The notes under the pieces were generated by a model. The model was not told the origin of the DNA and made no database searches. It worked only from the letters and a program-made list of their open reading frames with translations. Made by a program: the position numbers and the translations under genes. From assembly GCA_947455465.1 (NCBI GenBank), contig CANGNS010000023.1, forward strand, positions 1-57,246: a stretch of DNA of 57,246 nt. Direction: 5' to 3'. Of this stretch, positions 1-8,217 are shown piece after piece; within the stretch, counting starts at the first letter, position 1, and the number at the start of each line of letters is the position of its first letter. Origin of the DNA: Comamonadaceae bacterium (GTDB lineage: Bacteria > Pseudomonadota > Gammaproteobacteria > Burkholderiales > Burkholderiaceae_C).

Positions 1-795
1 AACCTCAACAACCTGCTGCACTTCCCGGTGGCCGATGCCGGCATCTCGCCCACCGCCTGGCAGGCCAGCACCTTTCCCGAGCCCTTTCGCTCCAAGATCA
101 CGGTGGTGCACGACGGCATAGACACCCAGGCCGTAGCGCCCAAGGCCGATGTGGCCATCACCCTGAACCAAAACCTGACGCTCACCCGCCAGGACGAGGT
201 CATCACCTTTGTCAACCGCAACCTGGAGCCTTACCGGGGCTACCACGTGTTCATGCGCGCCTTGCCCGAGATACTGCGCCAACGCCCCAATGCGCGGGTG
301 CTGATCGTCGGCGCCGACGATGTCAGCTACGGCGCCCGCCCGCCCGGCGGCAAGAAGTGGAAAGACATTTTTGCCGCCGAAGTGCGCCCCCAGATACCTG
401 ATGCCGACTGGGCGCGGGTGCATTTTTTAGGGCACGTGCCCTACCAGCACTTCATACCGCTGCTGCAACTGAGCACCGTACACGTCTACCTGACCTACCC
501 CTTTGTGCTGAGCTGGAGCCTGCTAGAGGCCATGAGCGCCGGCTGCGCCATTGTGGCCAGCGACACCCAGCCTTTACGAGAAGCCATTGTCGACGGGCAG
601 ACCGGACTGCTGGTGCCGTTCTTTGACCCTGCTGCGCTGGCCGCCAAGGTGTGCGCACTCCTGCAAGATCCGGCCAAGCGCCAAAGCCTGGGCGCCCATG
701 CACGCGCGTTTGCGCAGGCCAACTACGACTTGCAAGCCGTGTGTTTGCCCCGGCAGTTGGAGTGGGTAGGGGCCTTGTGTAACATCGCCCCATGA
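1..795 (+). CDS. Glycosyltransferase, GT4-like (5' end outside window)
   Basis: C-terminal part of a GT-B fold glycosyltransferase; the reading frame is open from base 1, so the N-terminal acceptor domain lies upstream. Visible features are the start of the nucleotide-sugar half (NRNLEPYRGYHVFMRALP, then VLIVGADD), a GHVPY turn and the donor-binding stretch SLLEAMSAGCAIVASD followed by GLLVPFFDP, typical of family 4 retaining transferases. The first Glu of the usual E-x7-E motif is not obvious (PFVLSWSLLEA). Its stop overlaps the next start codon by 4 bp. It probably adds a sugar to a surface polysaccharide; donor and acceptor cannot be read from sequence. Confidence 0.88.
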   Translation, partial: NLNNLLHFPVADAGISPTAWQASTFPEPFRSKITVVHDGIDTQAVAPKADVAITLNQNLTLTRQDEVITFVNRNLEPYRGYHVFMRALPEILRQRPNARVLIVGADDVSYGARPPGGKKWKDIFAAEVRPQIPDADWARVHFLGHVPYQHFIPLLQLSTVHVYLTYPFVLSWSLLEAMSAGCAIVASDTQPLREAIVDGQTGLLVPFFDPAALAAKVCALLQDPAKRQSLGAHARAFAQANYDLQAVCLPRQLEWVGALCNIAP

Positions 796-1151
796 TCGAC
801 TATTTGCGCAGTTCCAAATTCATGCAGCACCTTGTGCGCTGGGTGTGCTGCGCCTTGGTGGCTACGCAGCTGCTGAGTGGGGCGCAGATGGTGGAGAGTG
901 GGTTGGAGCGGGCGCAGTATTACGCGGGCACCTGTTTGTCGGTCGATCCTAGCTGCACCATGAGCGAGCATCACATCAACCTGGGCGAGTCGCCCAGCCA
1001 TGTGCTGAACCTGGCCGTGCACCTGAGCGGACTCTTGCCCATGCTGCCTGCCTGGGAGCCTAGCCAAGCCCCGACCGCGCAAGTGGCCATTGTCAGTTCG
1101 CTGCCGCAGTGGCTGTTTGCTAGCCGTATAGATCACCCTCCCAAAGCCTAA
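792..1151 (+). CDS. Hypothetical protein with N-terminal membrane segment/signal
   Basis: A 119-residue protein that I do not recognise. It starts in the 4-bp ATGA overlap with the glycosyltransferase, which suggests translational coupling. Residues about 11-30 (LVRWVCCALVATQLLSGAQM) form a hydrophobic stretch that could be a signal peptide or membrane anchor. Two further cysteines (GTCLSVDPSCTM) lie near residue 50, and the remainder is low in recognisable motifs. It could be a small periplasmic or membrane-anchored accessory of the glycan locus. The position and start are convincing; the function is unknown. Confidence 0.6.
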   Translation: MIDYLRSSKFMQHLVRWVCCALVATQLLSGAQMVESGLERAQYYAGTCLSVDPSCTMSEHHINLGESPSHVLNLAVHLSGLLPMLPAWEPSQAPTAQVAIVSSLPQWLFASRIDHPPKA

Positions 1152-1225
1152 ACACCGATAGCCCCATGCGGTGCGCCGGCCATGCTGGAGCGCCTATCGT
1201 ATGTTTGAGTAATGCGGAGGAGCCT

Positions 1226-1759
1226 ATGGCCCCCAAGTTGGAGAGTGAGCAGGCGCTCGTCGATGCGTTGGCCCACGCCTTTTATGAGGTGGTAGACACC
1301 AAATACCGCACCGCGTGCACGCTGACGGCCAGCGTATCGTGCATGGTGTTGCGCCACTTTGGCCTGGACGCGCAGCTAGCGCCTTGCCAGGTGTGGTGCA
1401 GCCTGCCGCACCACAACTATGTAGTCGGCTTTGTGGGCAATGCGCCCCAAGACGGCAAGTGGGACGGCCATGTGGTCTGTACCACGGGCAAGCTCTTGGT
1501 GGATGCGTCTTTGTTTCATTTTCAGCAAGAGTTCAGCCTGGAAACCCCCTGGGTGGCCGCCGTGCAGCGCATACCCGTACCCAGCCAAATGATCGCCCGC
1601 CACGAACTGGCCGCCGACCAAACCCTCAAGTGGCTCTACCCGCCGCCTGAGAGCGACACGCGCTACCCCGAGGTGCCGCAAACCTTGGTGCAAGAGTTGG
1701 CGGGGCGGCTGATAGAGCGGCTGCAGGCGCAGGGGCTTACTTCACAGGCTGCAGGATGA
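1226..1759 (+). CDS. Hypothetical protein, possible papain/transglutaminase-like fold
   Basis: A 177-residue protein. The ATG at 1226 was chosen because GGAGGA lies about 5-9 bp upstream; an in-frame upstream start at 1166 lacks this. The centre shows, in order, a cysteine after a small-residue run (TASVSCMVLRHFGL), a GHVV histidine and a LLVDASL aspartate. This C-H-D order resembles papain-like or transglutaminase-like cysteine hydrolases. That assignment is inference from residue order only; the catalytic role is unproven. Its 3' end overlaps the convergent methyltransferase gene by 23 bp. Confidence 0.6.
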   Translation: MAPKLESEQALVDALAHAFYEVVDTKYRTACTLTASVSCMVLRHFGLDAQLAPCQVWCSLPHHNYVVGFVGNAPQDGKWDGHVVCTTGKLLVDASLFHFQQEFSLETPWVAAVQRIPVPSQMIARHELAADQTLKWLYPPPESDTRYPEVPQTLVQELAGRLIERLQAQGLTSQAAG

Positions 1760-2306
1760 TGCGGTACTCTTTGCCGATGTTGTTATAGAGCTCGACCATC
1801 TCCAGCAGCTGCTCTTCGGAGAGCTTGCCGGACTGCATTTGCCGCAGGTAGGTGGGCTCCACGTTGATCACGCTGGAGACCACCTCGAAGTCCACATTCA
1901 GGTACAGGGCCAGGGGTGAGTTGGCGGCGCCCATTTTTTGCCACTCCAGGCATAGCTTTTTGCTAAAAAGATTGAGCAGCTCGGGCGTGATGATGCGCAC
2001 GTGGGTGGGGTCGTTCATGAAATCGCGGTGCCGGGGGTGGGGCACATTGATCTCGATGCGCGCACCGTTCTCGCACACCCGGTAGAGCTCTTGCATGATG
2101 GCAAAAAAAGTCTCCACCTCTTTGCCCAGGTGCTCCAGGGTGTGGTTGAGCACCACCTCGGCGACCGAGTTGTCGGGGAAATCCCAGGGCGTTTGCTCCA
2201 GGTCCATCAGCCGGTCGGGCTGGCCATAGGCAAATTTATCGACATTGATAAAGCCCTCGCGCTTATTGAGCCCGGAGCCTAAATTGAGACGGAGTTTGGG
2301 TTGCAC
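1737..2306 (-). CDS. Class I SAM-dependent methyltransferase
   Basis: A 189-residue Rossmann-fold methyltransferase. Motif I is LNLGSG near residue 7, an acidic strand end follows (INVDKF), and NHTLEHL near residue 55 is the usual post-II loop of the Methyltransf_11/23 type. An IEINVPHPRHRDF stretch resembles the family found in sugar and lipopolysaccharide clusters. It is shorter than most family members and ends in an unassigned helical tail. It sits downstream of the giant repeat protein but is separated from it by a terminator. The substrate is unknown; the glycosyltransferase neighbour suggests a glycan or a glycan precursor. Confidence 0.82.
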   Translation of the reverse strand: MQPKLRLNLGSGLNKREGFINVDKFAYGQPDRLMDLEQTPWDFPDNSVAEVVLNHTLEHLGKEVETFFAIMQELYRVCENGARIEINVPHPRHRDFMNDPTHVRIITPELLNLFSKKLCLEWQKMGAANSPLALYLNVDFEVVSSVINVEPTYLRQMQSGKLSEEQLLEMVELYNNIGKEYRIILQPVK

Positions 2307-2377
2307 AGCGCTTCCTTGCAGTTGGCGGCGCTTTGGCGCCTGAGAGGTGATGGTACTACCCGTGAATCGACGCCCAC

Positions 2378-2411
2378 AAAAAAGCCCCGAGGCCTTGTGG
2401 GCCTCGGGGCT
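2378..2411 (-). terminator. Rho-independent terminator of the giant repeat protein gene
   Basis: A perfect 12-bp stem (2383-2394 with 2400-2411, AGCCCCGAGGCC and its complement) closes a 5-nt loop. Read on the minus strand it is followed by a run of T (the A-run at 2378-2383), just after the stop at 2435. It separates the giant gene from the methyltransferase gene. Confidence 0.9.
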
Positions 2412-2434
2412 CTGGTCTGCGCCAATCTTGGAGA

Positions 2435-5400
2435 TTAGCCCAATGTAATCACACCAGCGCTTGCCGATGTGCTTTGTGCCGCGGTGTAACCCACCAAAAT
2501 AACGGTTTCGTACGCAGTACCATTATCTAACGTATCGTAGGTGAGGGCGGAGTCTTTGCCGTTGGCGGCAAAAGTGAAGGTGCCCGCAGCCGCATCGTAG
2601 GTGCCCGCAACAAATACCAACTTGTTGTCCTGGCCTTGCAAGGAGCTGCCGCTGAGCACCAGATCGCTGGTATTCGGCAGATTGTTCATGCCGGAATAGC
2701 CCGCGCTCAACAAGCTGGCAAAGTCCAACTTATCACCGGCGACCGCGCCTTTGATGATGTCAAAGCCAGAGGTCAGCTCTGCGGTTTGGATGGTATTGCT
2801 GGTGTTCGTGCCTGAGCTGTTCGCTACGGCGAATTTCAGGGTGCTGGTATTGCCCGAAAGGGTAATTTGATCAGCGCCCTTACCACCGGTGATGACGTCT
2901 GCGCCGCCGCCGCCGATGATGGTGTCGGCTCCGTCACCGCCTGTAATAGTGTCCGCACCTGCTGCACCGTTGAGGGTACTACCTGTTGCGCTACTTCCCT
3001 TTACGACGTTGGCACCGCCGTATACCGTAACAGTTACGGCCTTGGTCGCAGCACTGGCGTCGATTTTGTCGCCGCCGTTTGCCGAGCCCTTGATCGTTGC
3101 CGCAGCGGTCAGCGCGCCCGACGCCCACTCCAAGCCCGTACCCGCTTTGCCGCTGCCAGCTACGCTCAGGTTGGACGCATCCACCGAGGTAACAGACTTC
3201 GACGCAGCAGTGAGTTTGGTGGCCGCATTGCCGCTCACAGTCAGTGTTTTTTGTGCGTCGCCAGCAGCATCAACTAACAAGCTCATGACATTGCTGCCAC
3301 TGGGGCTGGTCGCCGTATCCGTGCTGGTGATATTGACGGTCTCGATATTAGCCAGAGTGGCCTTACCAAAGTCCGTGGCGGCACCTGCGCTCAGCTTCAG
3401 GTTGTACACGTCGTTAGTGCCTGTCGCATCTTTCAGTACAGCACTGTAAACCGCATTGGCGCTGCTGGCCTTCAAAGTCAGTGTATCGTTAGAAGCGCCG
3501 TTAGACAGTGTGAGTGTCGTGGCAGAAGCCAAGGTTGCGATCGATTCGACGGTGACATCAGAATAGCTGCCGACGTTGGTGAAATTGATGGTTTGGGCTC
3601 CACCGTTCAACACGTCGGTGAGCGACAACTTTTGGAAGCCGGTTACCGCGGTGGCAAAAGTAGATGTCAGACCATTTGCAATTGCGCCAGACATTTTCAG
3701 GGTGTTGGACCCTGCGCCGCCTGCAACACTGCCGCCTGTGCCAAGAGCACCGCTGATGATGGCGGTGTCATCGCCAGCGCCCAGGGTGATGGCCTTGGTT
3801 GCAGTAGAAGCCACGGTGACGGTGTCGTTGCCATCGCCAAAACTGCCGGTTGAGCCAGCGTTGAGCGCAACGGTAACGCCTGCGGTATTGGTCGAAGTAA
3901 ACGACGTCACAGCAGCGGCAGTGCTAGAGCTCAGGTCCAGCTTTTGGTCGCCGGCTACGGTGATGGAGGTCGCCGCCGCTGCCGTCAGGTTCAGGCTAGA
4001 GGCCTTGCCCGATGCAGTGATGGTCAAGGTCTTGACAGTGGTGTCAGTGACGGCCGCGCCAGTGCCCAGGTTGTTAACGGTGAGCGCCAGGGTGCCCGAG
4101 TCCAGCACCGTCATATCCTTGGCCGAATTGGCCAGGGTCAGGCTGCTCAGTGCGTCTGACTTCACAAAGGAGCTTGCACCATAACTGTCCACCGATGCCG
4201 TGGTGATGCTATTGGTTTTGCCGCTCACGCCCTGGTTCACATCTTTGATTTCAACCTTTCCTGCAATCACACCGCCAACGGCTGCTACAGCTGCAGCTGC
4301 AGCTACGCCGTTAACCGCTGTTACGGCGGCGGCGCCTTGCGTGATGGTCACGCTACTGAGCGCTTTGCTGTCGGTATAGCTGATATCGGTCACATTGGTG
4401 TTGGCTGTCGCGCTGGTAAAGGTGACGCTGTTGCCGTTGACAGCTCCGGAAGTCCAACCGCTCAGCTTGCCGCTGAAAACGATGTTCGTACCTGCTGTTC
4501 CGGTGGTCGCACCATCAGCAAGATTTTTGAATGCATTGACCAAATCAGCTTGGCTAACGGCTGTGCCGGTCGCTGTGACGGTTAGGCCGCCGATAGAGAA
4601 AGACGCGTTTGGCGCCAAACCATTAGCAAATGTAAAGACCGCGGTCTCGGTCGCTGCAGTGACTCCGGTAACTGCCGCCGTCGCATTTACCGCGTTTACC
4701 GGCGCAACCGATGTTGCTGCCGCTGTCTGCGCGACGGTGACGGAGCTGGTGCTGCCGCCGCCGGTGACTGCAATATCGCCACCCGTGGTATTGCGGGCGG
4801 CTTGCCCGACCTCATTAACTGCAGCGCCGATGTTTTGGGTCACGCTGACGGTGCTGCCACCTTGGATGGTGACGCCGCCCATGGAAAAGCTGCTCTTAGC
4901 GCCGGTCGATGAGACGGTGACGTTGATAGCGCCAGTCGGGTCATTTGCGCCGGTGGTGGTGGCGTTATTACCCACCTTGATCGTGCCGGTAGTGCTATCG
5001 GTGGACGTGATGGTGACCGATGTGCCGCCATCCACAGCGATGGCGTTGGCTGCTGTTTTGCTGGAGGTCAGTGCCACGGCGCCTTTAGAACCACTAAGCG
5101 TGGCGGTGCCGCCGGTGACGGTGACGGTCTCACTTGCACCAGCGGTGACGCTGGTGTTGCCGTTGGCGGTAATGGTGACATTACCGCTGGCTTTGCTGGA
5201 GCTTACTGTGCCAGAGGTGCTGCTCGTCAGAGATTGGTCGGTTCCGCCGGTGGCGGTAATACCCGTTTTGGCGCTGACGGTGACCGTGCCGGTGGGGTTG
5301 GTGGCTGTACCGATCTCAACGCTGGCACCGCTAGAGGTGGCGTTCACGCTGCTACCACCATCGACTTTGACGGTTCCGTCGCCGGTAGCGTTGACGCTGG

Positions 5401-7954
5401 TGCTAGAACCGGCGGTCAAAACGGTGTCTTGTGCAGCACCGGAGGTACCTGCCGTGCTGGTGGTCAACTTGGTCACGCCCGTCCATTTGGTGGTGTCGGC
5501 GGTAATGCCGGCGGCAGATACCAAATTGACATTTTCGATATTTTTGACTGTGACGTAGGCGAAGGACGTCGTGTCAATTTTTGCTGTAGTGGAAATGTTG
5601 AGCGTGTCACCTGCGCCGTCACCGCCGTCAATGCTGTCGAGCGAGCCCAGGGTGATTTTTCCTGCGGCATCGTTGCCCGTGAAAATATCGTCCCCTTTGC
5701 CACCGGTCATGGTTTCGATGTTGGTGGTGAGCGTGAAGGTTTGCGCCTGGTAGGTGGGCACCAAAGCGTTGGCATTCGTGAGCTTGGTATTGGCAGCGCT
5801 AAGGCTGCTCGCGACGTTGGCAGCCAGTGTGGTGGCGTCGGCGACTGCCTTTAAACCAGCTGCATCATCGGCTGTAGATTTGGTTGCCAAGGTGGCGGCT
5901 TTGAGCGCATTGGCTGCAACAACCACAGCGTCCGCGTCAACCTTGGCTGCCTGCGCGGAGTCGACGGCCTTTTTGGAGGTATTTACAGCGGTATTGGCCA
6001 GGACCAGCGAGGTAACAGCGGCGATGGCCGTGTCCGCACTGGTGTTGGCGTCGGATGCAGTTTGTGCTGACTTGTTGGCTGTAGCCAAGGCCGCGTTGAA
6101 GGAAGCCAGTGCGCTGTCTGAAGCGGTCTGATTGGTACGCTCCTGGGCTGCGGCGTCGGCTGCGGCTTTGGCAGCTGCGGCGGCTTGAGCAATCGCTGCG
6201 TCAATGGCGGCGTTGTCATTGGCTGCTTTTGTAATTGCAGTGGCAATGGTGTCTGCCGTTGTCGAGGCCGTGGATGCAGCCCGAGCCAGTTGCGAGGCGG
6301 TTGCATCGTCTGTGGCGACTGCCGTAGCTGCGGCGGTGGTCGTAGCACTGTTGGCTGTGCTTGCTTGGGTGCTCACTGCGGCACGGGCCGCAGACAGCGT
6401 GCTTTGGGCATTGGCAATCGCTACCGGAGCGGCGGCCACGGCTTTGGCCAGGGCGGTAGCTGCGTCAGTTGCTGCGGTGTCATCGGCAATGGCGCCATTG
6501 GTGGCAGCCAAAGCGGCGCTTGCTTTTGCGGCGGTATCGGTAACTGCAGCCTGCGCGGCGTCTTCTTTGGCCTGGGCCACAAGAACAGCAGCGCTTGCCA
6601 GGGCGGTGGCGCTTGTATCGCCGGTGGCGGCCACAACTTTGACATTGGCTTGTGCGGCTGTCAGATTGGCTGCTGTTACTTTTTCATCCGCCACTGCTTT
6701 GCTGGCTGCGGCTGTTGCAGCGTCGCTTGTAACTTTGAGTGCTACAGCGTCCGTCAGTGCTGCTTTTGTGTCGGCCGCTATTTTGGCTGCTGCTGCATCT
6801 ACCCGGGCTTTGACGGCTGCGACCGCGGCGTCAGAAGCTGCTCCAGCAGCGGCGACCGCCTTGTCAGCGGCTGATTGCGCATCGCTTGCCGTTTGCAGTG
6901 CGCTGTTAGCAGTGGTGACACGTGCAGCCTCGGCATCTGCAGCAGCTTTGGCGGCAGCGGCAGCAGCGTCGGCGGCGGCTTTGGCGGCGGCATCGGCAGC
7001 AGCTTTGGCGGCAGCATCGGCAGCGGCTTTGGCATCCGTGTCGACTTGGTCGAGCAGGGTGCCCACACTGGTGACGGTTGTCTTCATGTTGGCGCTGGAG
7101 AGTTCGAGAGTCAAAGTCTCTGTGCCTTCTACTTGCGTGTCATCCGTGGTGTTAACGGTCACAAATGCGCGTGTTTGTCCAACACCAAACTTCACCTGAC
7201 CTGACACTGGCCCGAAGTCGGGCAATGTCGCGGTCCCTGTTTTGGTGACGTAGTTAACCAGGATTTCTGTCGTGGGTGCGCGATCGAGCACGAGTTCGAA
7301 AATCAGGTTGCCACCCTCTTCAGTGGATGCGCCAGCGGTAGTGAGGCTGTAGTAGCGTGCAGCTTCGGCAGCGGCGGCGTCTGCTGCGGCTTTGGCAGCG
7401 GCGGCGTCTGCTGCGGCTTTGGCAGCGGCGGCGTCTGCTGCGGCTTTGGCAGCGGCGGCATCTGCTGCGGCTTTGGCAGCGGCGGCATCTGCTGCGGCTT
7501 TGGCGGCGGCTGCGTCTGCGGCGGCTTTGGCAGCGGCTGCGTCCGCAGCAGCCTTGGCAGCGGCTGCATCTGCGGCTGCTTTGGCAGCGGCCGCATCTGC
7601 TGCGGCTTTGGCATCTGCAGCAGCTTTGGCTGCAGCATCTACTTGGTCAAGAACGGTTGCCTGGCTGGAAACAGCGGCTTTCAGAGAAGCGCCACTCAAC
7701 TCCAAGCTGAAGTTTTCGGGTCCCTCAACAGCACTGTCATCCACCGTGGCGATGTTGACAAAAGCTGTCTTTTGGCCAGCCGCAAACTTAACTTGGCCAC
7801 TGGAGGGCACGAAGTCGGTAATTGTTGCGGTACCTGCTTTGGTTACGTAGTTGACCGACATGTCTGCGGTGGCAGCGCGGTCCAGCGTCAGCTCGAAAAC
7901 AGCGGCGCCACCTTCTTCCACAGAGGGGCTACTAGAAGTGATGCAACAAGCCAT
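2435..7954 (-). CDS. Giant secreted Calx-beta / alanine-repeat / RTX protein
   Basis: An 1839-residue, apparently secreted surface protein. Order of parts: Calx-beta domain 1 (residues about 8-105), alanine-rich block with about eight AAAAKAAAD nonapeptides (about 107-200), Calx-beta domain 2 (about 200-305), a long Ala/Thr/Asp-rich helical stretch (about 306-735), a GGKGDDIFTG turn near 748, a roughly 900-residue Ser/Thr/Gly-rich beta region, RTX calcium-binding repeats of the GGxGAD type (about 1661-1698) and a 140-residue tail. No N-terminal signal peptide is visible. Cysteines appear only at positions 3-4. RTX proteins of this build are normally exported by type I secretion through a C-terminal signal. 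No transporter is in the window. The start is the first ATG after an in-frame TAG. S-layer, adhesin or biofilm matrix roles are all possible. Confidence 0.85.
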   Translation of the reverse strand: MACCITSSSPSVEEGGAAVFELTLDRAATADMSVNYVTKAGTATITDFVPSSGQVKFAAGQKTAFVNIATVDDSAVEGPENFSLELSGASLKAAVSSQATVLDQVDAAAKAAADAKAAADAAAAKAAADAAAAKAAADAAAAKAAADAAAAKAAADAAAAKAAADAAAAKAAADAAAAKAAADAAAAKAAADAAAAEAARYYSLTTAGASTEEGGNLIFELVLDRAPTTEILVNYVTKTGTATLPDFGPVSGQVKFGVGQTRAFVTVNTTDDTQVEGTETLTLELSSANMKTTVTSVGTLLDQVDTDAKAAADAAAKAAADAAAKAAADAAAAAAKAAADAEAARVTTANSALQTASDAQSAADKAVAAAGAASDAAVAAVKARVDAAAAKIAADTKAALTDAVALKVTSDAATAAASKAVADEKVTAANLTAAQANVKVVAATGDTSATALASAAVLVAQAKEDAAQAAVTDTAAKASAALAATNGAIADDTAATDAATALAKAVAAAPVAIANAQSTLSAARAAVSTQASTANSATTTAAATAVATDDATASQLARAASTASTTADTIATAITKAANDNAAIDAAIAQAAAAAKAAADAAAQERTNQTASDSALASFNAALATANKSAQTASDANTSADTAIAAVTSLVLANTAVNTSKKAVDSAQAAKVDADAVVVAANALKAATLATKSTADDAAGLKAVADATTLAANVASSLSAANTKLTNANALVPTYQAQTFTLTTNIETMTGGKGDDIFTGNDAAGKITLGSLDSIDGGDGAGDTLNISTTAKIDTTSFAYVTVKNIENVNLVSAAGITADTTKWTGVTKLTTSTAGTSGAAQDTVLTAGSSTSVNATGDGTVKVDGGSSVNATSSGASVEIGTATNPTGTVTVSAKTGITATGGTDQSLTSSTSGTVSSSKASGNVTITANGNTSVTAGASETVTVTGGTATLSGSKGAVALTSSKTAANAIAVDGGTSVTITSTDSTTGTIKVGNNATTTGANDPTGAINVTVSSTGAKSSFSMGGVTIQGGSTVSVTQNIGAAVNEVGQAARNTTGGDIAVTGGGSTSSVTVAQTAAATSVAPVNAVNATAAVTGVTAATETAVFTFANGLAPNASFSIGGLTVTATGTAVSQADLVNAFKNLADGATTGTAGTNIVFSGKLSGWTSGAVNGNSVTFTSATANTNVTDISYTDSKALSSVTITQGAAAVTAVNGVAAAAAVAAVGGVIAGKVEIKDVNQGVSGKTNSITTASVDSYGASSFVKSDALSSLTLANSAKDMTVLDSGTLALTVNNLGTGAAVTDTTVKTLTITASGKASSLNLTAAAATSITVAGDQKLDLSSSTAAAVTSFTSTNTAGVTVALNAGSTGSFGDGNDTVTVASTATKAITLGAGDDTAIISGALGTGGSVAGGAGSNTLKMSGAIANGLTSTFATAVTGFQKLSLTDVLNGGAQTINFTNVGSYSDVTVESIATLASATTLTLSNGASNDTLTLKASSANAVYSAVLKDATGTNDVYNLKLSAGAATDFGKATLANIETVNITSTDTATSPSGSNVMSLLVDAAGDAQKTLTVSGNAATKLTAASKSVTSVDASNLSVAGSGKAGTGLEWASGALTAAATIKGSANGGDKIDASAATKAVTVTVYGGANVVKGSSATGSTLNGAAGADTITGGDGADTIIGGGGADVITGGKGADQITLSGNTSTLKFAVANSSGTNTSNTIQTAELTSGFDIIKGAVAGDKLDFASLLSAGYSGMNNLPNTSDLVLSGSSLQGQDNKLVFVAGTYDAAAGTFTFAANGKDSALTYDTLDNGTAYETVILVGYTAAQSTSASAGVITLG
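7380..7595 (-). repeat. 27-bp tandem repeat encoding AAAAKAAAD
   Basis: About eight head-to-tail 27-bp units lie inside the giant repeat gene. The unit on the plus strand begins TCTGCTGCGGCTTTGGCAGC. Each encodes one alanine-rich nonapeptide with a single Lys and Asp, predicted to form a helix. The copies nearest 7380 are almost identical while the far ones carry synonymous changes, so copy number is likely to vary by slippage without breaking the frame. Confidence 0.9.
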
Positions 7955-8217
7955 ATAAAAACCTAAGTCGTTAATCTATAATGAAATTATTACCAAATAC
8001 ATAATTAAATATTCAAAAAACCCAGCGTTTACCTACACCATATTTATCGTTTTTTGCATTTGTTAGGCCTTAAGTGATTGTTTTAAAACATGTTTTACCC
8101 AAATTCCCACCCACAGACACCGCTATCCAACCCACCGGGTTTTGCAAGAAATAGGTATTTTTCACAAAACGCGGCCCTCGGTTCCCGCCACCTTTCCCCC
8201 TGTTTGGAGGCTTTTCC
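7955..8217. promoter_or_regulatory. AT-rich divergent intergenic region
   Basis: 263 bp between the divergent giant repeat gene and the recombinase gene. The part next to the giant gene (7975-8060) is strikingly AT-rich for this genome and probably carries its promoter on the minus strand, although no single -35/-10 pair is clear. On the other side GGAGG at 8206-8210 is the ribosome binding site of the recombinase gene. Confidence 0.5.

Noticed and set aside
7380..7595. CRISPR-like array of 27-bp repeats
   Set aside because: The units are directly adjacent with no spacers, keep the reading frame and encode the AAAAKAAAD nonapeptide; no cas genes are near.
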